In this document: positions 26,146-35,256 of the stretch, one piece after another
How positions within the stretch are numbered: the stretch's first letter is position 1
Layout of the letters: every line of letters begins with the position of its first letter
Program-made: the position numbers and the translations under genes
Origin: DASXZH01 sp036502005
Lineage (GTDB): Bacteria; Armatimonadota; Fimbriimonadia; Fimbriimonadales; Fimbriimonadaceae
DNA length: 64,000 nt
Assembly (NCBI GenBank): GCA_036502005.1
Contig: DASXZH010000082.1
Span: 8,266 to 72,265, forward strand
Reading direction: 5' to 3'
The notes under the pieces: generated by a model
Told to the model about the DNA's origin: nothing
What the model saw: the letters and a program-made list of their open reading frames with translations, nothing else
The model's database searches: none

Positions 26146-26505
26146 TTAAAACTCCCTCTCGTGCGGTGCCATATTCTGGCCGCGGGTTGCCGCATCGATC
26201 TCCTTTATCTTCTTAATGCTGTACCCAAAGGTGACGCAAGACGCGGCTAACAACAACGCGTAAAGGATTGGTTCAAATCCGAAGTAATAATGTGAACCAG
26301 TCATCGAATCAACTGAGAGCTTTGCCTCACCGATTAAGGTCTGAACGGCCAGTATGGCCGAGATGCCACAGTAAAAAATCGGCTTAATAAGGGTGGGGCG
26401 CCGACTGGCGAGCAGAACTGTTGCGGCCAGACCAACTAAACTAACGAGTAGTTGCAGAACGCCAAATGCTGAATCCAACCAAGCAGGTTCCTTTGCCCAA
26501 AACAT
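26146..26505 (-). CDS. Small membrane protein of unknown function
   Basis: The 119-residue protein has about four predicted helices (VLQLLVSLVGLAATVLLAS, PIFYCGISAILAVQTLI, PILYALLLAASCVTFGYS) and a charged C-terminal tail (KKIKEIDAATRGQNMAPHER). I recognise no family. The ATG at 26505 is preceded by AGGAGGCC about six bases upstream, a strong ribosome-binding site. It is convergent with the trkA pair. Confidence 0.7.
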   Translation of the reverse strand: MFWAKEPAWLDSAFGVLQLLVSLVGLAATVLLASRRPTLIKPIFYCGISAILAVQTLIGEAKLSVDSMTGSHYYFGFEPILYALLLAASCVTFGYSIKKIKEIDAATRGQNMAPHEREF

Positions 26506-26650
26506 TGCGGCCTCCTTTATAAATACAGTGTAACAGCTGAGTTCGATTAGTTCACACTTTTAGTGGCCTGAATCAGATAGATTACAGCGGCCTGTTAAGC
26601 TTCAGGTCAAGGCTGAGAAATGGCAGATAAGTTCAACTGGTTTCTTCCGT

Positions 26651-26710
26651 CGCGAAGCTTTGTAGTGCGTGGAGCTTGCTCACACTCAAATTAGGAAGCT
26701 TGCTTCCGCG
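26651..26710. repeat. AGCTTGCT palindromic repeat
   Basis: CGCGAAGCTTTGTAGTGCG, GGAGCTTGCTCA and GGAAGCTTGCTTCC in the same order as at 8622. The copy is more diverged. Confidence 0.8.
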
Positions 26711-26755
26711 CATGCCCCAAGACTCGATGATTGACTTTGTGAGCTTTGCGTCTTT

Positions 26756-27240
26756 GTGAAATTCCGATCCAACCCAAATAGTCAACACCGCTAGTTTTAG
26801 CAAGCAGAAATCCGATGAGAAAGCTCTGGACCTTCTACGTCCCTGCGAGCCCCTTCGCAACACAACTAACATTCAATCAACATGCCGCTTTGACTTAGCG
26901 ATCTTTTCGCCTTCGCGTCTCGCATCTTCGCGACTTCGCGTGAAACTCCGATCCGGTCCAGATTGTAAGCACCGCTGCTAGCCTTAGCAAAGAAGAAACC
27001 CGATAAGAAAATCTCCGTGCCCTCTGCGCCTCTGTGTGATCCGCTAAAAATCAATTCAATATGCGAGCTCCGCGATCTTTGCACCTTCGCAACTTCGCGT
27101 GAAACTCCGATCGGACCCAATAGTCAATGCCGCTATCCTTAGCAAGCAGATATCCGATGAGCAAAATGTCTGTGCCCTCTGCGTCTCTGCGTGAAACTCC
27201 GGTCCTGTCCGAATTGTCAACAGAGCTCAAAGCCTCTGTG
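26756..27240. repeat. Imperfect tandem repeat, units of about 160-185 bp
   Basis: The phrase GTGAAA(C/T)TCCGAT begins at 26756, 26940 and 27099, with a shortened, slightly changed copy at 27191. Each full unit then runs through a CAACACCGCT/GTAAGCACCGCT block, CTTAGCAA(G/A), a CCGAT(G/A)AG block and CCTCTGCG(C/T)CTCTG. The wording is of the TTCGCG-rich 'CTCTGCGTCTCTGCGTGAAA' dispersed-repeat type. The gap 26506-27251 holds this and the palindrome at 26651, and no gene. Confidence 0.85.
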
Positions 27241-27251
27241 TGACCCCTCCG

Positions 27252-29810
27252 CTAAAAAGCCGTCACCCCATGAAGCCTCAGCCCCGCGTACGCGCTCGTG
27301 CTGTGAAAAACCAGCTTCGCGATATCCATGGGATGGTCCCCAAGGTTCAGCCGAACTAGAGAGAGCCCATTTGCCCGAGGTCCAATCACGTTCGCTTTAG
27401 GATCGGTGGTAGACCTAACGTCAACGCCGTAAATCAGGGTTTTGTTAATCTTTGTGCCATCGGCCATTTCGATTTCGAAATCGGCGACGGGCGTATTCAC
27501 ATCGGTAGCCGTTGTTGTATCAACCGCCAAGCAGAGTTCATGCCCATGCAACCCCGGAGTCTGAACCTGTAAATCGCCCGGCAACGCGCTTGTCTCAGGC
27601 GTTAAAAGCGAACGCAAAGAGTAAGGCTCAAAATACTTAAAGGTCACGTTCCCTATCTTCGATTCAACCCCGCCGCCTAAGTTTGCTGAAGTACCGGCGA
27701 CCGGCGTGAGTTCGGAAGGCGGCTCAAAATACATCCGCGAAAAGACTTCAAAGGGATCGTAGCCGAGCTTGTCGTAGTCATCCTTGCGGCCGCTCCAGGC
27801 ATAATCGCCTGCCACAATCATCGCGGCAAACTGCCTGAACTCACGGATCATGTTCGGCTCGTCGCTGTTGTATCCGGCCCAAGTCGTTTGCAGCGTCCCC
27901 GCACCTTCCTGAATTGCGGCCAAATAGAAGCCACGAATGTTTTCGGCCCGAAACCAGGTGGAAGCGATCGGCCAAACCCCGTCCTGTTTCCAAAGGTCTA
28001 TCGTGCCGAGGTAGTTCTGGGGATTGGGATCGTCCTTGTAGTGCCAGTCTGTAACCCAGGTTCCTTTTGGAATGAATGCGCGCCGGGCAACGGCTGCTTT
28101 CTCATCGTCGGCGAGCGCCGCATCCGGCGCTTCACCCGGGGCTAGGCACTGGTCGCCCCAGCACATCATTTGGCAGTTGTGCTGGATCGCAATATTCGCC
28201 AAATAGGGGAGTTGGATCTGCCAGAGTTGGGTTGTCAAAACCGGATCTTTCGTCGGCCACCGCAGGTTCACTTCATCTAGCCCGAAATGGATAGCTTTCG
28301 GACGAAGCAGGTTAATCGCCTCATCCCACACGTCGGCCACGATTTGTTTCGATTTCGGAAGCCTTGGATCGATGCTGTAGGCCGGCGATGGGAATAGTGC
28401 AAGGTCGTCCGTTTGCTTATCGGCAAAGAGCCAGCCCATGTGGCCAAAGCTTTGAATGAGAGGGATTGGCTCAACCCCAACGCCTCGGTAGTAACGAAAC
28501 AGCGAAAGCAGGTCGTAACGCGACATGTAGCCTTCCGGCTTGGGATTCGGCAGCGCTTCCCATTTTGTGCGCTCGCATTCCAGAACGACATGATTGAACT
28601 TAAGCGGGCGCAGGACCCGATTCCAAAGCTTCTGCTGAAACTGGAGAGCATCCGGGCCGACAAAAAGGTGAACCCCCCGCCAGCCATCAGACGGCCAATC
28701 TCGAATAATCCCGCCTGGTAGGCAAAGCTGGCCATCCTTTTCATAGAACAGTTGCCCCAAAGTGGTTATGGCGTGGCGTAAACCAGCCACGTCCTGCCCC
28801 TCAATTACCACCAGCTTGGAACTGATATGGATCTCGTAACTCTCGGCAGGCAGGTTCAAATCTTGAACCCTAACAATGAAGCGACCTGACTCCGAATCAA
28901 CCGCCTTTAGGTTCGGCACATCCCACCTCAGCTTCGCCTGAGCTACAAGGTCGTCGCCCAAATCCGGTGCGGCGGATGGGAGGTCCATATCCAAAACATC
29001 GCCCACTTTCATTGGTTGGTCTTTTTTAAGAAGAGATTCCTTCGGAGTTGGTAGTAAAGGAAAATCACCTTCCGTTGGTGAAAGGGCAGCCGGAAGTTGC
29101 TCTGGAACCAGTGAGACCGATCCGCCGTGAACCGGCGCTGAAGGCGCCGCTTGGAAATGCCACTCGGCGGTTGAGGTCGTAACCGAGTTCGGAGCTACCT
29201 GAAGCGCAGGCGTCCCTAGCCACAGCAAGTCATTCTTCTTGGCCCACAGTTTGTTCATGTTTCTAGCGTCAAAACATGTCCAACTCGATTCTGAGCCGTT
29301 GAAGGTCAGTTTTCCAGCCGGTGCATTGAAAACAAAATCTTTGCAATTAGAGGCATAGAGGCGGGTGCTGATGTCGTCGCTGTTGTAGACCGTTGGCGTT
29401 AGGGATCTGGCAAGGGTTCCGTTCACGGTGAGGGTGCCGTGCTGCAGTGGCTGAGCCCAAAGCGCCCCGGCTGTTACTTCAACACTTACTGCTTTATCGC
29501 CCGTCCAGCCAAAGCTGTAGCTAACTTTTAAACCGTAGGGAAGGGCTGTAAATTGTTCGGTGCCGTATGCCTTGCCGTCTGAACTCTTGAACACCAACTC
29601 GGTGTCCCCATTCTCCAGTTTCTTTACGGACTGGGTCCCGTTCATCGAGCTGAAGTAGGTAGTTGACCAATCTGCTGAGTAGAACTGAACCCAAGATCCC
29701 TGGACAATTGGGACGCCGGCAACGGATATGGTTAGGCCCTTATCTGCGGTAACCGCGAATTGGAAGGGCTGCTGCTTGGCCGTAGCCGAAAGCAGAAGCA
29801 GGGGAAGCAT
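27252..29810 (-). CDS. Secreted GH20-like beta-N-acetylhexosaminidase
   Basis: The 852-residue protein starts with a short signal-like sequence (MLPLLLLSATAKQQ). An N-terminal beta region follows. Next comes a GH20b-type alpha/beta domain (EIHISSKLVVIEGQDVAGLR, then HAITTLGQLFYEKDG) and a TIM barrel with PIPLIQSFGHMGWLF and AIHFGLDEVNLRWP. FGLDE is the GH20 Asp-Glu catalytic pair. A C-terminal beta module ends in YAGLRLHGVTAF. It would release N-acetylhexosamine from glycans outside the cytoplasm. The rhamnose genes lie upstream, separated by heptamer arrays, so a link in glycan use is only possible. The start may be a few codons upstream in the repeat. Confidence 0.82.
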   Translation of the reverse strand: MLPLLLLSATAKQQPFQFAVTADKGLTISVAGVPIVQGSWVQFYSADWSTTYFSSMNGTQSVKKLENGDTELVFKSSDGKAYGTEQFTALPYGLKVSYSFGWTGDKAVSVEVTAGALWAQPLQHGTLTVNGTLARSLTPTVYNSDDISTRLYASNCKDFVFNAPAGKLTFNGSESSWTCFDARNMNKLWAKKNDLLWLGTPALQVAPNSVTTSTAEWHFQAAPSAPVHGGSVSLVPEQLPAALSPTEGDFPLLPTPKESLLKKDQPMKVGDVLDMDLPSAAPDLGDDLVAQAKLRWDVPNLKAVDSESGRFIVRVQDLNLPAESYEIHISSKLVVIEGQDVAGLRHAITTLGQLFYEKDGQLCLPGGIIRDWPSDGWRGVHLFVGPDALQFQQKLWNRVLRPLKFNHVVLECERTKWEALPNPKPEGYMSRYDLLSLFRYYRGVGVEPIPLIQSFGHMGWLFADKQTDDLALFPSPAYSIDPRLPKSKQIVADVWDEAINLLRPKAIHFGLDEVNLRWPTKDPVLTTQLWQIQLPYLANIAIQHNCQMMCWGDQCLAPGEAPDAALADDEKAAVARRAFIPKGTWVTDWHYKDDPNPQNYLGTIDLWKQDGVWPIASTWFRAENIRGFYLAAIQEGAGTLQTTWAGYNSDEPNMIREFRQFAAMIVAGDYAWSGRKDDYDKLGYDPFEVFSRMYFEPPSELTPVAGTSANLGGGVESKIGNVTFKYFEPYSLRSLLTPETSALPGDLQVQTPGLHGHELCLAVDTTTATDVNTPVADFEIEMADGTKINKTLIYGVDVRSTTDPKANVIGPRANGLSLVRLNLGDHPMDIAKLVFHSTSAYAGLRLHGVTAF

Positions 29811-29834
29811 TCGGTAATTATGGCGGATTGTTGA

Positions 29835-29985
29835 CGGCCGAAAGTCGAAAGTCGAAAGTCGAAAGTCGAAGGCCGAATCATTACCTCGCTATAAAGGGGG
29901 ACCGGAGCCCGCATTTTTAAATTGGCTCTATAGATACGGCTTTCGACTTTCGACTTTCGGCCTTCGACTTTCGGCCTTCGACTCA
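29835..29985. repeat. Inverted pair of heptamer arrays (GTCGAAA)n / (TTTCGAC)n
   Basis: Left array 29835-29878 and right array 29936-29985 face each other across about 57 bases. The right array overlaps the stop codon of the rhamnose isomerase gene. As RNA this makes a strong stem just after that gene and could act as a terminator or protect the 3' end. Confidence 0.9.
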
Positions 29986-31122
29986 CCCCCTCTCTTCTGC
30001 CACCCTCAAGACGTAGCCATCCTTCCGCAACGCCTCGATCGGATCTTCCGGAACTCCCATTTCCTTCCGAACTTCCCTCAGCATCGGCCTTACATCCGTC
30101 TCAAACGCATCAACCAAAACGCGGTGGGCCCCAAGCACGTCCCCTGCACGCTGCCTCTCGGCGAGCTCTCTATAATCCACAATCAGCGCCTTCGCCAAGG
30201 CGGTCTGGCAGTTTATAACGCTCTGCAACATCGCCTCCAACTTTGGTTCAATGTTATGGCTCTGGTCGATCATATAGGCCACGTTCTTTGCTAAATCGCC
30301 TGCCGAAACAAGCTCGGTGTAGATCACAAACAACTCCCACGGGTTGGTGCTGCCCACAATGAGATCATCGTCAGCATATTGCCGGGCGTTGAAATGGAAA
30401 CCACCAAGCTTTTTCTCATCCAGTAGCTGAGCTACAACGTAAGCGATGTTCGTTCCCATGGCGTGGTGCCCGGTGTCCACCAACACCTCGGCTTTGGGGC
30501 CGAGCTTAAGGCAAAGTGCGAACGCCGTTCCCCAGTCTGCAATGTCAGTATGGTAGAAGGCTGGCTCAAAGAACTTGTACTCAACCAGCATTCGGCTGTG
30601 ATCCGGCAAGTGTTGGTAGATTTCTTGTAGGGTTTCAACTAACAGGGTTTTTCGTCCCCTAATCGAGTCCTGGCCAGCATAGTTAGTGCCGTCTCCCAGC
30701 CACACCGAAAGGATATTGCCACCCGTTTCCTTCATTATTTGGCAGCATTCAATCATGTGCTGTACGGCCTTTTCCCGCACGGCAAAGTCTGGATTGCAAA
30801 GGCTTCCCAGCTTGTATTCTTCATCTTGAAAGACGTTGGGGTTGATCGCGCCGATCTTTATTCCCTTCGATTCCGAATATTGACGAAGGGCCTTCCAGTC
30901 ATCGGTCATATCCCAAGGGATATGGAGGGCTATGCTGGGTGCGATGCCGCTAAGCTTTTGAATGTAAGCCGCGTCGTCGATCTTTTCGTGAACGTTTCTT
31001 GCCGCGCCTTTGGCATGGAAGACCTGAAACCGCGTGCCGCTATCGCCATATCCCCAGGAGGGGGTTTCGATGTGTTGAGCTTTGAGGGCGGGCTTTACGT
31101 GGTCGGTGTCGATGCGATTCAT
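29983..31122 (-). CDS. rhaI: L-rhamnose isomerase (Pseudomonas stutzeri type, xylose-isomerase-like TIM barrel)
   Basis: The 379-residue protein interconverts L-rhamnose and L-rhamnulose. Recognisable segments are ETPSWGYGDSGTRFQVF, APSIALHIPWDMTDDW, IGAINPNVFQDEEYKLGSLC, SVWLGDGTNYAGQDSIRGRK, MLVEYKFFEPAFYHTDIADW, VLVDTGHHAMGTN and GGFHFNARQYADDDLIVGS. These hold the Glu, Asp and His metal ligands of the family. It follows rhamnulokinase by 10 bases on the same strand, giving the first two steps of rhamnose use. No rhamnulose-1-phosphate aldolase is in the window. Confidence 0.93.
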   Translation of the reverse strand: MNRIDTDHVKPALKAQHIETPSWGYGDSGTRFQVFHAKGAARNVHEKIDDAAYIQKLSGIAPSIALHIPWDMTDDWKALRQYSESKGIKIGAINPNVFQDEEYKLGSLCNPDFAVREKAVQHMIECCQIMKETGGNILSVWLGDGTNYAGQDSIRGRKTLLVETLQEIYQHLPDHSRMLVEYKFFEPAFYHTDIADWGTAFALCLKLGPKAEVLVDTGHHAMGTNIAYVVAQLLDEKKLGGFHFNARQYADDDLIVGSTNPWELFVIYTELVSAGDLAKNVAYMIDQSHNIEPKLEAMLQSVINCQTALAKALIVDYRELAERQRAGDVLGAHRVLVDAFETDVRPMLREVRKEMGVPEDPIEALRKDGYVLRVAEERG

Positions 31123-31132
31123 GCATCACGTT

Positions 31133-32650
31133 CTACCCCGAATTGGGCTCAAAGACCTCAACCGGAAATGTTCGCATGATCATCTCGCGCCCCTCGACAA
31201 TGGTGCCGATCTCGCCCAGGGCCACCATCTGCATCATCAAGTTGCCGATAGCGGTCGCTTCCACCGGCCCCGCAACTACCCGACGTCGGCAGGCATTGGC
31301 GGTTAATTGGTTGAGTAAATGGTTCTGGGAACCGCCTCCGATAATGTGTATCCGATTGATGGGCCGCCCCACTAATTCTTCCAACTGTGAAAGCACGATC
31401 CTGTACTTATCCGCCAAAGATTCCAGGATCGAGCGAACAATAAAGCCAACATCATCCGGCTTCCCGCCAATACGACTCACGATTCGAGACGACATATCTC
31501 CCGGTTTCAAGAAGTCGGCGCTATCCGGATCGAAAACTACGCCTGTGGCTTTGGCTGCCAACGAAGCCAGTTCATCGTAGCTGTATTCGTGCCCAGCTTC
31601 TGCCCAAGTCGCCCGGCACTGCTGCAACAGCCACAAGCCCATCACATTTTTGGAGAGCCTGTAAGTTCCGCCAACACCGCCTTCGTTAGTAAAGTTGCCC
31701 TCATAACTGGCATCGGTCACAACTGCTGAGGGAACCTCAATCCCCATCACCGACCAGGTGCCCGAACTAACCCAGGCAAAGCCATCGCCGATTGCCGGCA
31801 CAGCAGCAACTGCTGAACCCGTGTCGTGACAAGCCGGGGCGATCACTTTAACACCTGAAGACATCGAGCCCAAAACTGTCCCCGGCGGGACAAGGTCTGG
31901 AAAGATATTCGTGGGGATTTCCAGTTTGCGCAACAGATCCTTGGCCCACTTTCCCGTTTTCCAACTCAAAAACTGGGTTGTGGTGGCATTTGTAAATTCG
32001 CAGCAAGGCAAGCGGTTGCCCGCTAAAAGGAGGAAGTTCAGGTAGTCCGGTATCGTTAGGAAGCAGTTGGCACAGTTCAACGGAAGAGATTCCAGGCTTG
32101 ATTCTTCGGGACCTCCCCCGGTTCGCGGACTCACCGGCCCCTCCACCCGAGAGGGGCAAGGAGTTTGGCTGCCGGCCCAGCGTTGCTCGGTTGGACCGGT
32201 CTCTCCTTCCGGGAGAGGCTTGGAGTCTATGGAATTCATAGACTTGGCCGCGTAAAGCTGAAACAAGGTGTTGAATGGCAGAAATTGGATTCCAGTTTCC
32301 TCATATATTTCCCGACGAGGAATGATTTTGAAGACCTCAGCCATCATGCCATCGGTGCGGGCATCGCGGTAGTTGTATGGCAGCTCAATCAACTGCCCGC
32401 GGTAATCCAGCAGAACATAATCAATCGCCCACGTGTCGACTCCAACGGAAGTGAGCCCATCTGTCGCAGCGGCCACGCAGCTAAAAACGTGGGAAGCAAG
32501 CGCTTCAATATCCCATCGGAGTGTCCCATCCACAGAAACGGGACTATTTGGAAAGCGGGCAACTTCGCGGATCTGAAGCTTGCCACCTTCGATCCAGCCT
32601 TCTATACCTCGGCCGCTCTCGGCTCCAATATCGATGGCGAGGCACTTCAC
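31133..32650 (-). CDS. rhaB: Rhamnulokinase (FGGY family) carrying an in-frame repeat insertion
   Basis: Phosphorylates L-rhamnulose. FGGY motifs are LAIDIGAESGRGI at the start, VGVDTWAIDYVLLDYRG, YNYRDARTDG, IPDYLNFLLLAGN, TNATTTQFLSWKTGKW, APACHDTGSAVAAVPA, WVSSGTWSVMG and the late IHIIGGGSQNHLLNQLTANA. The start is GTG at 32650, overlapping the rluB stop codon (GTGA). Between FQLYAAKS and the FLTIPDYLN segment lie about 50 extra residues (including EGETGPTEQRWAGSQTP and SRVEGPVSPRTGGGPEES). They are encoded by the family-5 repeat also found intergenically at 21881. The frame stays open, so a functional protein with a surface loop is likely. Confidence 0.93.
   Translation of the reverse strand: MKCLAIDIGAESGRGIEGWIEGGKLQIREVARFPNSPVSVDGTLRWDIEALASHVFSCVAAATDGLTSVGVDTWAIDYVLLDYRGQLIELPYNYRDARTDGMMAEVFKIIPRREIYEETGIQFLPFNTLFQLYAAKSMNSIDSKPLPEGETGPTEQRWAGSQTPCPSRVEGPVSPRTGGGPEESSLESLPLNCANCFLTIPDYLNFLLLAGNRLPCCEFTNATTTQFLSWKTGKWAKDLLRKLEIPTNIFPDLVPPGTVLGSMSSGVKVIAPACHDTGSAVAAVPAIGDGFAWVSSGTWSVMGIEVPSAVVTDASYEGNFTNEGGVGGTYRLSKNVMGLWLLQQCRATWAEAGHEYSYDELASLAAKATGVVFDPDSADFLKPGDMSSRIVSRIGGKPDDVGFIVRSILESLADKYRIVLSQLEELVGRPINRIHIIGGGSQNHLLNQLTANACRRRVVAGPVEATAIGNLMMQMVALGEIGTIVEGREMIMRTFPVEVFEPNSG
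32102..32156. repeat. Family-5 repeat inside rhaB
   Basis: Minus-strand CCTCTCGGGTGGAGGGGCCG through GGTCCCGAAGAA, nearly identical to 21881-21934. A flanking palindrome-like stretch (CTCCTTCCGGGAGAGG, 32203-32218) suggests the whole insertion is about 150 bases. Confidence 0.88.
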
Positions 32651-33462
32651 GGCAGAAGACCCACCATGGATTTTAGCTTATCGACTTCTTTCTTGCCGAG
32701 CATCCGGCACGCGCTGGGAGGAAGATTCTTTAGGACCAACGGTCCAATGCGCACACGCTTAAGGGTCAATACCTCGTGTCCGATCGCTTCGAACATGAGG
32801 CGAACTTGGCGCTTGCGGCCTTCGTGGATGGTGATCCTCACCATCGTGGTCGAGGCGCGGCGGCCAGGGTTGGTCACTTCAACCTTAGCGGGAGCGGTCT
32901 TGCCGCCTTCCGTAATCCAAATGCCCTTTCGCAGTTTTTCTAGTTCCGCTTCTTCAGGAATCCCGCCTACCACACACTCATATTCCTTTTCTATACCAAA
33001 CCGTGGGTGCGTTAACCGCTGGGCAAGTTGGCCGTCGTTGGTAAACAACAACAGACCCTCGCTATCCATATCCAAACGGCCGACCGGCTTCAACATGGCG
33101 TCCAACTTGGGCAACAGCTTCTTAACGGTTTGCCGGCCCTGGGGATCAAAAAGGGTAGTCACATAGCCGACCGGCTTATTCATGATCAGCGTAAAAGTTT
33201 TGGTCACACCGACTGGGTTGCCGTCAACACGGACCTCGTCATCAGGCGATACTTTCACGCCCATTTCCCTTACATACTCGCCGTTAACTTGAACGCGGCC
33301 CTGGGAAATTAGCTCCTCGGCAGCGCGACGGCTGCAAAGGCCAGAAGCGGCAATTCGCTTATGCAAACGCTCCGTCCCATCATCGACTTTTGGGGCAGTT
33401 TTAACGGGCGCTGCGCGTTTGATAGGTCTTCGAGATTTGCTTCCGGCGGAGGTTCTTGGCAT
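32647..33462 (-). CDS. rluB: 23S rRNA pseudouridine synthase, RluB/RsuA family
   Basis: The protein isomerises a uridine in rRNA. It has a basic N-terminal extension and an S4 RNA-binding domain (RLHKRIAASGLCSRRAAEEL, then ISQGRVQVNG). The catalytic domain shows IMNKPVGYVTT, GRLDMDSEGLLLFTNDG with the catalytic aspartate, LTHPRFGIEKEYEC, EGRKRQVRLMFEAIGHEV and LKRVRIGPLVL. The ATG at 33462 is preferred over TTG at 33468. Either start lies inside the 3' end of the D-Ala carboxypeptidase gene, so the genes overlap by about 60 bases. Confidence 0.93.
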   Translation of the reverse strand: MPRTSAGSKSRRPIKRAAPVKTAPKVDDGTERLHKRIAASGLCSRRAAEELISQGRVQVNGEYVREMGVKVSPDDEVRVDGNPVGVTKTFTLIMNKPVGYVTTLFDPQGRQTVKKLLPKLDAMLKPVGRLDMDSEGLLLFTNDGQLAQRLTHPRFGIEKEYECVVGGIPEEAELEKLRKGIWITEGGKTAPAKVEVTNPGRRASTTMVRITIHEGRKRQVRLMFEAIGHEVLTLKRVRIGPLVLKNLPPSACRMLGKKEVDKLKSMVGLLP

Positions 33463-34636
33463 AGGCAAAGCGCCGTAGGCGCCGCTTCAGTATGAACGCT
33501 CCCGAGCCCATTATGCCGATGAAGAAGAAGATGCTGAGAAACCCAGCACCCATAATGCTGGCTCCTTTCGGGGTTGGCGCGAGGGCGATCAGCGGCAGTT
33601 GCTCGACCCAGCCGTCGGCATCGGTCACCGTGATCAGACCCAGTTGCTGACCCTTGGTTACGGGTGCTTGAACATTCTTATAAAGTTGGAAACTGATTGC
33701 CGGCCGACAAGGCGAAGTCTTATCGTAGACGTGATAGATGTCTTCCGGAACGGTCGCCGCGACGCGGGGGGCCGCACCTCCGTTTACGCTCACTTCGGCA
33801 ACGGTTGCCCCTGTTTGGAGCACCAACTCTCGATCGTGGTTCTGGAACGCCCAGTCCATCATCATGCCGTTGTCGGTCTTCCAATCGGTGGCGTGAAAGA
33901 CCACTGTGATGACGCGGTAGCCATTTCGGGTTGCGCTTCCTACGTAGCACTGGCCCGCCTCGCGGGTCCAGCCGGTTTTAATGCCATCGGCGCTGGGGTC
34001 GATGCTCAGATATTTGTTCTTGCTGACCAGAAATCGATCTTGCATGTTCACGCTTCGCGTGATCTCGTGTCTTCTAATCCCAACGATGGCGCGGAATTGC
34101 TCGTAATGCATGGCGGCCCTAGCAATCAGCGCCATATCATAAGCGGAAATCGTGTGGTTGTCGTCGTTCAGACCGTTGGGATTATCGAAATGGGTGTTCT
34201 TACATCCAAGCTGCTTGGCCCGCTCATTCATCAAGGCGACAAAAGCTGGAACGGAACCGCTGATGTGAGTGGCGACAGCCACACAGCCATCGTTTGCGCT
34301 TCTCAGCAGCAAGCCGTACAACATTTCTTGGACGGTCATTTTCTCGCCCGGAACTAGGTGCAGGCTGGCACCTTCCACCTTGTCCACTCCCTCCGGAGCG
34401 GTGATCACGTCGGTTGGTTGGCAATGCTCGATAAGGAGCATGGCCGTCATGATCTTGGTGGTGCTGGCCGGATAACGTGGAGTATCCGCATCTTTCGCCC
34501 AAAGGATCTTGCCCGACTGCGCCTCGATAATGACGGCGCTATCGGCGGTAACGTTTAGCGGAGGTGCGGCGGCTGCAAAAGCGGCACAAAAAAAGGCAAT
34601 GGCTCCCATCAGGGCCTTTCGTGTATTCACAAGCAT
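33401..34636 (-). CDS. D-alanyl-D-alanine carboxypeptidase (S11 family, PBP5-like)
   Basis: Trims the terminal D-alanine from peptidoglycan stem peptides, outside the cytoplasmic membrane. From ATG at 34636 there is a signal peptide (LMGAIAFFCAAFAAAAPP). The catalytic motifs are STTK (58-61), SAN (113-115) and KTG (220-222). A C-terminal beta domain follows, then an unusual end: one transmembrane helix (AGFLSIFFFIGIMGSGAFIL) and a very basic tail (KRRLRRFAYAKNLRRK). PBP5 is usually held by an amphipathic helix, so a true membrane span here is a variant. The basic tail overlaps the start of rluB. ATG 34636 is chosen because it is the last start before the signal peptide. Confidence 0.93.
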   Translation of the reverse strand: MLVNTRKALMGAIAFFCAAFAAAAPPLNVTADSAVIIEAQSGKILWAKDADTPRYPASTTKIMTAMLLIEHCQPTDVITAPEGVDKVEGASLHLVPGEKMTVQEMLYGLLLRSANDGCVAVATHISGSVPAFVALMNERAKQLGCKNTHFDNPNGLNDDNHTISAYDMALIARAAMHYEQFRAIVGIRRHEITRSVNMQDRFLVSKNKYLSIDPSADGIKTGWTREAGQCYVGSATRNGYRVITVVFHATDWKTDNGMMMDWAFQNHDRELVLQTGATVAEVSVNGGAAPRVAATVPEDIYHVYDKTSPCRPAISFQLYKNVQAPVTKGQQLGLITVTDADGWVEQLPLIALAPTPKGASIMGAGFLSIFFFIGIMGSGAFILKRRLRRFAYAKNLRRKQISKTYQTRSAR

Positions 34637-34717
34637 AATTTTAGAAAGGCACCTTAAGAGCGCCAAGTTCTTTTCTGGACGGTCCAACCCGCTCCAAAGG
34701 AGCCCAAAAAACGACTT

Positions 34718-35254
34718 TCACGAAGCTAAGCCACCCTCTTCTACCTGTAGCACAGGCAAACCGGTAGACAACGGCGGCAGCATGGAAAGGTCGTTCAAGT
34801 TGAACTGATGCAGAAATTGTTGGGTGGTGGTGTATAGGAAGGGGCGGCCAGCAGTTTGTTTTCTTCCTGCCTCCTGTATTAGCCGCCGCTCTAAAAGGCT
34901 GCGAACGCCGTAGTCGCTTTGCACTCCTCTTATCTGGTCGACTTCCGCCTGGGTGATCGGCTGCTTGTAGGCAATGATGGCCAAGACCTCCATCAGGCTT
35001 CGGCTCAACTTCTGTCGCTGGGGCTTTAGGAATGCAGCGATGGCATCGGCAAAATCGGGCTTGGTGCAGAGTTGATAACCGCCCGCGATTTGTACAAGTT
35101 GAAGCGAGCCTCTTGCATTTAATCGCTCATGAAGCACTTCGAGGGCTTGCTCGACTTGGCCTTCTGTGAGTTCCAGCGGGACGGCCATTTGGGCGAGAGT
35201 GACAGGGCTATCGGTGACAAAAAGAAGGGCTTCTAAAGTGTCAACGATTTCCAT
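34718..35254 (-). CDS. scpB: Segregation and condensation protein B
   Basis: Partner of ScpA and SMC in chromosome condensation. The 178-residue protein has two winged-helix domains: DTLEALLFVTDSPVTLAQMA, then QIAGGYQLCTKPDFADAI and RSLMEVLAIIAYKQPITQAE with VDQIRGVQSDYGVRSLLERR. It starts two bases after the scpA stop, so the two are coupled. Confidence 0.95.
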   Translation of the reverse strand: MEIVDTLEALLFVTDSPVTLAQMAVPLELTEGQVEQALEVLHERLNARGSLQLVQIAGGYQLCTKPDFADAIAAFLKPQRQKLSRSLMEVLAIIAYKQPITQAEVDQIRGVQSDYGVRSLLERRLIQEAGRKQTAGRPFLYTTTQQFLHQFNLNDLSMLPPLSTGLPVLQVEEGGLAS

Positions 35255-35256
35255 AG

